Part shown: piece by piece, positions 31,941 through 43,600 of the stretch
Layout: each line of letters starts with the position of its first letter
Position numbering within the stretch: the first letter of the stretch is position 1
From: Drosophila pseudoobscura
Lineage: Eukaryota; Arthropoda; Insecta; Diptera; Drosophilidae
DNA: 64,000 nt
NCBI RefSeq assembly: GCF_009870125.1
Contig: NC_046680.1
Location: forward strand, 9,424,001-9,488,000
Direction: 5' to 3'
Program-made: the position numbers and the translations under genes
Notes under the pieces: model-generated
Databases searched by the model: none
The model's input: the letters and a program-made list of their open reading frames with translations, nothing else
Told to the model about the DNA's origin: nothing

Positions 31941-34610
31941 GGAACATTTATTTATTTACTTAGTTCTTTGTTTTTCGCTTTTCGCTTATCGCTTGCTCTC
32001 GTTTCACAAAAATTGAATTTCTGTATCTTTCAGTTGCCATTTGACTCTTATGCCACACCCACTCCTCCCATCATCATAGTATAGCGTCTTCGGATAGAGC
32101 AGATAGAAGGGTATGGGATGGGATGGGATGGGTCTGTGCGGTGTTTACGTGTCGTTTGTCCTAGCAAATACATATTTTTTGAATAAGCCTAAGTCTGGTA
32201 TTTGCTTTTTGGTTTTTGTTTTTGGTTTTGGTTTTGCTTTTGCACATGCAATCATACAATCATACGGTAGTAGAGTATATCTAAAGTTAGACAGATACGG
32301 AGATACATTTATATAAAGAGTTAAAGAGTGAGACATAGAGTGAATGACAATTTGTTTTCCCCCGGGGCTACACACATGTAAATGGGTTCTGTGTATCTGA
32401 GTGTTGGGTGTAAGTGTATCTGTGTGTGGTGGCTTTAGCTTTAGCTTTTGGTTTATCTGTTTTTTATGTTTTCCTACTTCATTTCCATATTCTTATGCTT
32501 CTTCTCCTTTCCGTTCGTTTTGCTGTTAATAGCGTTTACAGTTAGTTTTCAATTAGACGACAAAATATACGTTTAAAGATACATAGATACATACACTCAC
32601 TTACGCATACACATACATATGTGGGTAGGTATATTTTATAATAAACATGAAACACATTCAGTTAGTTATAGTAGTAGTCGGCAGCTCCTCGTATCTCGTA
32701 TCTCGTCCTCTCGTCTCTTCCCCCGTTTCCGTATCCGTATCCGTGAAGAGCTCTGAGATGTCTTCTGCTTCTCCTCTTTGCGTCTCCCTGCGTCTCTCTC
32801 GCTTGCTCTATTATCTATATCTATCATAAAATTTGTTTGCTCTCGTAGGATATCTATGTATCTGTAGGGTGTGTGTGTGTGTGAGGTTGTTGTTGGGTGA
32901 GGCGTGTGCTGCCTGGCAGCAGTTAGTGTTTGTGTTAGTGTGTGTGTGAGGGTGTATAGTGTATATTATTCGTAAATGGAGAGATAGTGCCAGTGCCGTT
33001 CTGTATTTGCCTTAGTAACATTTTCATTTTCGTTTTCGTTTTCATTTTCCAGTGCGAAGCTTAAGAATAAACCATATAGAGAGCTTAAATAACTACTCGT
33101 AGATGAATAAGCAGCTGCCTTGGGATTTATTTGCTATTTCTTGCTTTGTTAGTTATTTCGGTGCTTAACTGTACCATTTATGACATTGAACATTTAAACT
33201 ACGTTTATCCGGAGCCTTTAGTTATGGCTTTGTTTCTTCTTTTCTAGGGAAAACCCTTCGATCGGGCAGGGCTTGGGGTTGGGGCGGGGAGTCTGGTGGG
33301 GGTCTGGTGGGCAACTTTCAGTTGCCTCTTTTCTTGGCTAACAAAATGGCAAATTAATAGACAACGTACGTAACTCTAGAGAAACAGAAACAGAAATAGA
33401 AACAGAAACAATTCCTGAAAAAATTCAACTAAACGCCATAACCTAACAACAAGGACATCTTAAGCTAGGGAATTCGGATCTAGGCCAATTGACAGCCAGG
33501 GAAATCGATTCATTCGCCCCCCGACTAATGCATATTTAAAGGGGAGAGACATCTAAAAAATAATTTGACAACGAAACGATTGCGACAAGGGTTTTATCTA
33601 AATGAAACATATGTATGTGCGATATCGGCTGAGTGGTGAAAAAGTGAGATGTGAAATGTGAGATGTCAGATGTGTGTTCTGTGCAAGTGTGTGTGCTACC
33701 GATTGTGTGCGCGTGTGTGTGTGTGTGTATGTGTGTGTGCGTGTTGGTTTGGCCATCGCTATGGACGCCCATTGCGATCCACTTAACAGTTGCTCTGTGC
33801 TCTTTCACCTGATTCTGGTACTGTTTTGAACTTCCCTTATGGTACAATACATACATCATATACTCAATAGCCATAATAATAATCAAGGTAAATAAATATA
33901 TCGCATCGTAACAATTGAGGACAACATTTGAGAACAAAAGATTCTGTAGTCTGTTGCCATCTTTCTCCCTCTCTCTCTCTCTCTCTCTACTCGTTTTCCA
34001 GGACGTTTTCTTAAATATTACACATTCAATAAAATATGCACATCAATAATTCACATTCAATTATCAATATATGAATATATCATTTATCATTTATCTTGTA
34101 TCGTTATTCGTTTGTTTTGTTTGTTGTATCTGTTTCTGTGTGTATTCCAGTCTGTCTGTGTGTGTGTGTGTGTGTTTTTGATGTTATTCAATTTCTAGCT
34201 ACTTAAATGCTCAATCTTATCTCACCCCCAATACACCTGCAGCTATTGCTTTAGCATTCTTTTGGGCTGATGTCAACGACTTGTGAAATTTATTTCCACA
34301 AATCTCTGTTGTTTATGTGTGTTTGTGTCTGTGTTGTGTTGTGTCTGCGGCTTGTATCTGTATCTTCTGCTTACGTATCTGAAGTTAGCTGGCTTCTGAG
34401 TTAATTGGTTTTCTGCGCCGAACTCTAACAGGTAAATTCACATTTAATCTCACATTTAAAATGTAAAAGTTTTCAATTATTTTATCTTAGGTTTCGCCCC
34501 GGGCTCTTGGGCATTTGGCCCCCACCTCTGACCCCTTACCCGGCGGCGCATCGGCAGCAGCATCAGCATCAGTCTCGGCCTATTGCTCGGTCTTAGACTC
34601 TGATTCAGAT
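31941..34610 (-). other. Probable long 3' UTR of the Ryk-type receptor
   Basis: Downstream of the receptor stop codon the sequence becomes uniformly T/G-rich on the plus strand (A/C-rich in the mRNA sense), with many simple repeats and no coding frame. The strongest clustered poly(A) signals in the mRNA sense are overlapping AATAAA motifs at 31948-31959. A UTR of about 2.65 kb is plausible for a neural receptor but is an inference; an earlier cleavage site is possible. Confidence 0.35.
33709..33744. repeat. (GT)n microsatellite
   Basis: Interrupted GT tract inside the probable 3' UTR of the receptor gene. A CT tract follows at about 33965-33989. Confidence 0.85.
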
Positions 34611-37600
34611 TCAGATGTACATGCCCAGGTCCGCATGGAAGTCCTGCAGATACGAGAGCAGCTGTGAGGGCGTTGGCCTCTGCTTGGCCTCGCAGTGCCA
34701 GCAGCAGTTCATAACGGTGAAACTGAGGGCAGGAGGTTGATTAGGCATTGACCGGGGGGGGCAGGCAAACGGATCGGGTTACTCACAATTCATCGGGGCA
34801 ATTGACGGGCTGCTCCAGCCGGAAGCCGGCAGCCAAGTAATTGGTAAGCTCGAATATGTCCACCTCCTCGTGTGGCATCTGGGCGAGGGTGACCAGCTCC
34901 CAGTAGAGGACGCCCAGGGACCAGACGTCGCCTTGCGACGCATACACCTTCTTCTGCAGCGCCTCCAGCGAGAGCCACTTCAGTGGCCGGTTCTCGTTGT
35001 CGCCCAGGCAGTCGTAGTCGTCCGGGAAGAGGTCCCGAGACAGGGCGCCGTCGCAGATCTTCACGTACGCCTCCTCATCCACACTAAAACGAGAAGGAGT
35101 TGCGGGTGATTGTGGGAGTAGAAGGGCTGGGACTCTCATCGACTTACTAGCAATTGCGTGTGGCAATATCCCTGTGAATGATCCCCAGGGAGTGCAAGTA
35201 GGCCAGTCCCTTGGTGATGTGCAGACCGAACTCCACCAGCTGGCGGGTGCTGAGGGCTGTGCTGGACTCCCGTGACTGTTGCAAGTACCTTTGGACGGAG
35301 AACGGATGCATAGAGAATTCAATGGAAGAAATTTGTCCGGTATACTCACATCTTTAGGTTCCCCTTGGACGGATAGGGATATGCAATCTCTGGCGGCCCG
35401 GGCAGCTCGGTGTTGGCCAGCAGCGGGGCCAGGATGTGCTGGTGGCTGACCCCGATAAGCAGCGAAGCATCTTGCAGCAGACAGGCCACCTGGGTGAGCG
35501 ATGCCCCATCGATGACAGTCTTCACCAGAGCGTCACAGGAGTCGCCCAGCTTGCCGGCGTAGATCCGCCCGAAGGTGCCCTCCTTGACCAGGTGCTCGTA
35601 GTTGAGGGCTCCTGGCTGGACGCTGGGAATGCGACGCAGTCGGTCCTTGGTCTTCTCTCCGTGACTGGCCATGGTGATGGTGCTGCCACCGTTGACGAAG
35701 GCCCCGAAGAGGCTGCCACTGCCACCGATGCCACGGCTGCTCTTTGGAGTGGACATGCTGCAGGGCTGCAGAACAGCATAGAAAGAGAGGAATCGTGTAA
35801 GGACTCATATTGTAGCCAGAGTTTTTTATAGTTAGCTTTCATTAGCAGTCGCCCCACATCTTGCCATCTGCCTGCATCTGTCTGATCCTGTCTGATGAAT
35901 CTTTAAACAAATAGGATTAGTAGCTCCCGAAGACGCTTCCGAGCTGCAAGTGCAGCACTTCAATGGACTCGAAAGTGCCTTCTGCTCAGGGCAGGGTCGG
36001 GTGGTGTCTGGTGGTAGAATAGTTGATGACTAAACTGTATAAATTTCCATATTTCCATGCCCAGCTCTAGGGCCGGGCCCCCGTTTAATTTGGCTCAAAG
36101 ATTGGCAAAGTATTCCATTCCCCAAAAGGCCGAATGGGACAGGCAATGGCAATAGCAATAGCAAAGACATTGTATGAGGCAGACGATGGCAGTCGCAACA
36201 GCAATTTCAGATGCCGGATTTGCATCTTTCAGTTTGCATCCGTTTACCGTTAGTCATGCACTCGGCTGCGCCGTGCCCCCGCCGCTCCGTAGCTAGCTCC
36301 TGCGCTCATTCATTTTAATGAATTGAGTTCCGTTTCCGCTCCGAGGCACTTGGCCCGATCCCGTCTCCGTCTCCGCCACCGCCAACCCAAGACGTTGCCA
36401 TAATTTTCTCTTGCTGCCTTGCTCTCGTCCTTGCTCCTGCCCCTGGTCGCAGTTGTCTTACAGCATGAATAATTTATTGGCTGGCAAAAAAGCTTTAATT
36501 CGCCGAGCATTATGTTTGCATAGCCTCGAGGAGGAGCTCCGTAGAGCGGAGCTCAGCTGTAGGAAATTGCTAGCGTTCGTCCTGTGCAAACAAAGTCTGT
36601 GAAGTCGGGAAGGAGGAGGGGGGATATCCTCCCATTTGGCATCCCCACTCCCCTTGGATACCAGCCTACGCAGCACATTTATTTTCATAAAACCATTTAC
36701 AGGCCCACTCCCGAAAAAGAGAAACTCCGGCTAATAAACACAAGAGAAATCACTTCATTTCTCTCACGCTCAAATCTGCATAACTGCGGCGGGGCTCAAG
36801 TGGGATCCTCTGGGATCCCAGGGACACTAAATCTTCATCAGAGCAGAGCAGGAGCAGCAGCAGGTGGACGTGGACTGCCCGGGACTCAACTTTTATTAAA
36901 CCGCCAGCAATATGCGGAGAATTATATTATTTTGCGCGGTCCGGCAATGGCCAAATGGGAGCCACAGGTACAGGAGCAGTAACAGTAGCAGGGGCAGGAG
37001 GAATGGCGGACAGGACGACAAGGACCTTCCTGGCATTCTGGACTGGGGCAGGAGCAGGTCGGTAACAATTGCAACAATAACCACAACGACAACAGCCACG
37101 ACAAAAGGCAATAAAAACAATAGTTGGCTGCCTTTTGTTAGTGAATTTCATTTCATGATTGCCGTCATTGCCACTTTCCCGAAGGGGAAAGTCCCCCCCA
37201 ATGTCCCTGCTTTACCCCGGCTTTCCCCCATCTTCGCTCCCGTCTGGTCTGTTTGTGATTTCTGCTGTTTTGTCCTTTATTGTATTTGTCGCTGTTGCTT
37301 TCGCCGGGGCTGGCTTCTGCCGTTCTCCTCACAAAGAAAATTCAATTAAAACGCAACAATATCGCACTCCATCATCAAAGCTCCATCCTGAAGGCTGGGA
37401 TGTGTCCCCTGCATGGCTGGGATCTGCCGTGGCTCATCAGTGGGCGCCCCGCCCCGGCTATAAATCCCCGTCGCTCAACATGCAAACTGGATGTCGGTCG
37501 CTCCCACGTCCCGGCCCCAAGCAGAGATACAGAAACAATTGTCTGCACCGGCGACGCTTTTATGCGCTCAGACCTTGGACCTTGATCCGGCTGTTGCTCC

Positions 37601-40600
37601 TGGTTCTGCTTCTCCTCTTTGCATTCGTTCTGACTCCTTTGCCTGTGTTTGGCTTAAACTGGTGGCAGCTATGGCCTGGGCCTGGGCGCGTTAATGAGGG
37701 CCGCAGAAGTGTAATTCGAATTCAGGTAATCGGCTTGGAATTGGGAATGTGGAATCGGTTAATTGTTATTGACTATTCCCTATCTTATCTCCTTATCTCT
37801 TTGCCAATAAATTGGGAAATAGCAATTTCAGCAACATTCATCCCCAATCGCGGGGCAGTACCACTTTATGGGGATTTCTCTCTCTCTCAAATTGTTCAAA
37901 TTGCAAATGAAAATGGTCGCTTTAGAGCTGCTGGGGCGGGGGCATGACAGGACCCTGGGTGGGGGCATATTAAAAGCCAATGTCGAACGAGGAGACATTA
38001 TTGCTTGGGTTTTCATTCGAAATTGCCAAAGAGCCGAAATATCTGCCAATTTCCCATCACAGATCGCATTTCGAATTACCATTGCTATGATACTATGGAA
38101 GGGACTTTTCCATGCCGAGGACTGAGTTTGGGCTGGCTTGGTCCTGCTATTAGTCCCCACTGGGCGTCAAGGAGATGACAGGCGTGGAGGCAAGGCTGAT
38201 GGTGGCTTGCAGCTGCTTGGCTTTGTTGTGACATTTCTAATGACAACACCACATGGCTGTCCTGGGTGGTGGGGTGGGTGGTTGTCCTGCACATGACGTA
38301 AGCACAAGCACACAAAACAGCACATAAAACCTCCACCTCCACCCCACACCAGTGCACAAACACGGGCCTGACAGGCGTCTGATTTGCTTATGTCACTTGC
38401 AGCTCTACGGCTGCCCGCAGGAACAACAGCCATGCCTGCTCCTCCCACCCATTTTCCGGTCCGAAAACACCCGTCCACCACCACCGCCACCCTCTCGTTG
38501 CTTGTAATTAAAAACGCTTGATGACAATTTTGCCAGGACTGCGCCAACCCCACGTCAGTGACGAGAAAACCAAAATGCAGCTGAAAACTTTTCGGCAACA
38601 CAAATTTTCGCACAGTGGCTGGGATGTGGGCAAACATTTTAATGAAGTTTTCGCGGTGAAACTTTGGTCAACCTCTGATGAAATTAATTTTTTGGGCAGA
38701 GAAAAACCCTTTTAAAAGTTCGTAAATATGCATAAAATGAGTAAACGAATATAGTGCATATGTTTCTCTTTCAGATCCATCTCTTAAAAGTACTTCGCAC
38801 CTTGATTAGATTGTTTCATCGGATTTATCGATGTACTGGTTCCACTGTGCAGGCCCAACAAGTTTGAGAGCTGGTCGCAAATTGCTGATGCTGTTGCAAA
38901 TATTCCCATCTATCCACCGCTGCTTTTCAATGTACCCGACCCGATGCGGCAGGGAGAGCGGGTTGACAATATTACGCATACGACCTGTCGCCTTGGCATT
39001 AGTGGAACCAATGGCAGCCGAGGCAGGCGGCTTGATGAACCAGAGCCAGTCAGGTGGAGCCGACACAGAGACCAGGACTGGCTCAATTATATTTCAATTT
39101 ACCTGACAGCAAGAGAGGGATAGAATATTTTCCTATTCTGTTTCCCCTAGCTTCTCGTCATCGGAAAAGCCTTTAATCAAGGCCTTAGCTCAGCTTGAGT
39201 TTTTCCGGCACTCCTCGGGCTTCTCTTTGCCAGAACTTTCATTATTTTACCATTTCGGGGACGATGCTGCCAGGACGAACTGTGCGCCTTCTAATTTGCT
39301 AGAGAGACTAATTTGAATTTTGTTTGATTTATGCCTGATATCGATTGGCCCTCTCCATCAGTTCCGTTCCCCTTTGATGCATGGCATTTTGATGAGGCGA
39401 TTTAGCCTCGTTAGCCCCGCCATTTAATAAGCGTTTCGGGTCGCACACACAAAAAGGTTCACTCGGCTAATGCATAATTGAAAAGCGGCAAGCAGCAGAC
39501 CGGCAGAGCGGCTCCACGGGCCTGTAAAATGGAGGTAGGGCGGAACAGGCATCAACTTGTAATTAAAGGTGGCGTATACTTAACCCAAGTCATCGTCGCT
39601 TACTTGTACACGCACTTAATCACGCGTAATTGCCTTTCAATTACGCATCGCGTGTCCGGGCCTTGCCCCTCACCGCCCACGCTTTGAGGTCAGCATTTTA
39701 CAATTTATATACATGCGAGTGTACACTGTACAGTGCTCTACAGATTTGCCAGGTCCACAGTTAAGCTTGTTGTTGACTCCGCCAATTAAATCAATTTGCA
39801 ATTTTCCGACCAGTTTCAGTTGGCCCTGAGGGAAAACCTGGCTATCAGTGGGAAAATATATTATTGGATATTTGTCTACTGAATTCAAGGACAGGGCATT
39901 TCCTCACGGTTAATGGACAAAGAACAAGCTCTCTAACTCTGAATTATTTCCATGTAGCTCTGTCGGAATCGTCGGAATTAGAAAGGATGATTCGAGGCCA
40001 CTCTCTGGCTGCATCCACACCACAGTGTAGTCGGGGAAACAAAAGAAGCATCCGCCACTCGGCCAACGGCTTCCGATTGCCTCTCCTGAGGCTGGGGCTG
40101 ACAGGAAGCAATCAATAGTGTAGTGCCAGACAACAGCATCCGCCGCTGTTTGCCTGACCAATCCCATCACCAGGGGATAAATGATGGCGGATCGCAGACT
40201 TGGAGTAAAAAAATATCCCCTGGGGGACGGATAATTTGTCAACCTTTGGTGACGGCTCGGCCTTTGTTCAACGGTCAACTCTTTGGAGTCGCCACCTGCC
40301 ACGATACCCATTAGGTGTCCATCCTTTTCATTTCCATAAAGCTTTTGTGCCGAGTGTAAATAATGTGCTTTAATCAAAAAGAACAACAGCGGGATATCCA
40401 TTAACGGAGTACGTGTCACCAAATTCTTCTGCGAACTGCGGACTGGTACCTGGATAGCTCCAGTCTGTCCCCCCAGCGCTGGGGAGGTTGACTTTGCCCC
40501 ATGCGGCGCGCGTCATTTACTGGTTTAATTACAAATTTCTTTAATGGGACGACGACAACATTTTAAATTAGCACCTGCTCCCTCTCATCCCCATTCCAAT

Positions 40601-43600
40601 CCTCTCTCTGTCATTTGCTGATGCAGAAATTTCCATAAAACACCGCGACATGCTCCAACCTCCACGGAAATTAATTTCCTTTGCTCTATCCTTCATCCCT
40701 TCTCTGCCTTTTTGTTTTTGCTCTCGCACTTGAAAAACTATTGCTTTGCGGATGCCATTCAAAGCCACTTTGCTGTTGGCTCTTCCTCAAGCCCCTACTA
40801 ACCGATGCTCTGAGAACTACCGTGGAGCCGTGACTCTTCCGAGTCAATATCCTAATACCTCACTGCCACGAAATCTATTCTGCCACTGAATATGGCATCT
40901 GCTCTCCACCCTCTCCTCCTGGAGCTCAATCCTTTGTTGGATGGGGCTGCAATATTTTGCAAGTGTTTATAAACAAGCACAAAGCCATGTTTTAACAGCT
41001 GTAGTCCGTAGGCGAAGTCTGGTTTCTCTGCCGTTTTTATTGTTATGCTCCCCTACCATTTCCCCACCCTCTGCACCCCCCTATCCTTTGTTAGAAGCTC
41101 CCTTGCACCCGTTGCCATTTGCTATGCTTTTGCTGCACATTAAAGCAATTTGGCCAACATTTATGGACTGATTTAATAGAATCTAAGGGGGTGGTTTGCC
41201 AGAGGGGCAAAGAAAGGGCTCCACTCCACACACAAATGAGATATTTCCACACAACTGAACAGAGCAGACTCTGTGTGTCTGTGTGCACTTGGATATAATT
41301 GTTTGACTAAATGAGTGCGCTCCGCCCCCCCCCTGTTCTATATGTTTGTGCCCCCAAATGGTGCTACACTTCGCTTAACGCTCACACATGTATGTGGCAA
41401 GAGGAGAGTGGGGAGGGGAGGCCACTGAATGGGGAACAGAACAACAATAATTATGGCAAGCAGCCTCAGACCCCGACCGCCTCTCCACTTGCATGGACCC
41501 TTCCTATCGCATCTCCCCACCACCCATGATTCTGAGAAGGGAACGATTAGAATGGGTAAGAGAATTCATTTAATTTCTCGACGTCTGCTGCGGTGCGTGC
41601 TTGTGCATGTGGCATCCTTCCACTGTGAGTAGATGGAGACTGAGCTGATGTGACTCTTCTGGTATGTGTACATATATTTGTCTGGAAAATGTCTTTTAAA
41701 TGCGTGAAATGCATGAGCAAATAGATAAACGACTTTGGCAGGCTTCTAAATTTGCAGCTGACCGGCTTACAAGCCCTTGTTGTACCACACGGTGTCCAGG
41801 TCGGGACGTTTCTTCTGAATATTTTCGCGCACCTTCTTCTCTAGGCTGGACACCTTGATGGCAGCACGCTGGCTGAAGAACGCACAGCCGAGGGGTGTGG
41901 CAAAGATGAGCACAAAGCCGCAGAACAGAGTTTGGATGGGAGCATTCCAATTCGGGTACTTGGCCAGGAACCCCCTCTGCTCCAGCACGTTCATCATTAC
42001 CGGGGTCATAGTCATGCCCGGTATGGCCATGCCGATGCGACTCAATATCACAGCCGTGATTCCCAGGCAGGCGGCCTTCCTGGATACGCCCACCTCCGTG
42101 TTCTTCTCATCCAGCAGTACGACCCCGTTGCGAATCTCCTGCATGCGCATGCACGGAATGTTAATGCAGTTGCCGGCGGCCACGGCCACCAGTGGGACCA
42201 GTCGACCCACCAGCGGACTCATCTTCTTTACGGCCCGGTTGAGAGACAGCGCCGTGGCCAGGGCTCCGCTGGTGGCCAGGCAGTACGAGGTCATTAGCTG
42301 GGACTTGCTGACGGGCGATGCGCCCGACCGATTTGTGTAGTTGACGATGGCGTTGAACGTTTGATTGAACCACTGCCAGAAGACAACGGCGCGTGTGGTC
42401 TTGTAGAAGGCCATCATGCCGCCAGTGATGAACGTGTTCATGGGCATTTGCGCCGACATCCGGCCAATAATGATCTGCCTCTCGCCCGTCTCCGGATGAA
42501 AGGCTGAATCGTACAGGTACTTTGCCCGCCACACGTCGTCAATCGTCTCGCACTCGGGTACGTCCTTGCCGGCTCTGTACTTCAACACGATCTGGCGGGC
42601 CTCCTCCAGCTTCTTGTTGGTGGCGAGCACATTGAGGGGATTGGTGACCAGAAAGAAGTGCTTCGCCCTGCCCAGATACGTACTCTGGTCATATTTGGGC
42701 TGATCAATATCCACACGTGGAAGTGGGGCCATTTTCCAAACCGTAAATAACAATCTAGAATTTTGTTTGTTTACAAATTACTTATGGATTGCCGTCATTT
42801 CACTAGAATGTCGATGACTCTTCCTGGATGGCGCTTGGTGGGGTCCAAAGACCCTGGAGTGTTCGAATTGACGCTTCTGCCACAACGACTGGACCAATCG
42901 CTAGTCAACAAGTTTCTTCAGAGTTCGTTTCACATTCGCATAAAAATTTTGAAATACATCGTTTTCCTAATCTGGTGCTTTTGAATTGATTGCCAGCTGT
43001 CAAGCCAGTGTGTGTGTGGCATGGCCTCCCCACCCAAAATAACTATTATATTGAAGTCTAAACAAAATGAAATCGTTGAGCAAAAATTCCCGAGGGTAAA
43101 GCCCCGAACAGAGCACCTAAAAGTTCCCGCAAGTTTTCCTGGAAATTGAAAATTTCATTATGCAACGATGGAAATGGCGTCGGAGCTTGGTGACGAAAAT
43201 GGGTCCAGACATAATGAGGATAGTGAGGAGAGGGGAGGAGTATGGGAGATAAAAGGAAAGAGAGCGCGAATCTCTGGCAGAAGTCATAGTCGGTTCTGGA
43301 AAAGTCTGAGGAATGTTTACAAGGAAAATAATTGCGAGGCTGCAAAATAATTTATTCTAATTTCTAGGAGATTTTCACAGAAGCAGAAAGTTAACTTTCC
43401 CGAAAGAAATGCTAATGTTTTCCCTAGAGGAGGAAAGGAGGAGCACATTAGACATCGGGTCACAACCATTCGATGGGAAGGGGGCTATTTCTCGGTTCGT
43501 TTTGAGGGAAAACTAAGGGATTTATTGGGTAGATAAGTGAGGTTCTGATGGCTGTTTGGGTTAGTGTGGATTCAGTTCTGTTCGAGGGAAAACGACGAGG

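Noticed and set aside
37159..37947. 262-codon frame inside the large receptor intron
   Set aside because: It opens in low-complexity hydrophobic sequence, has no homology I recognise, and two other frames are also open across it.
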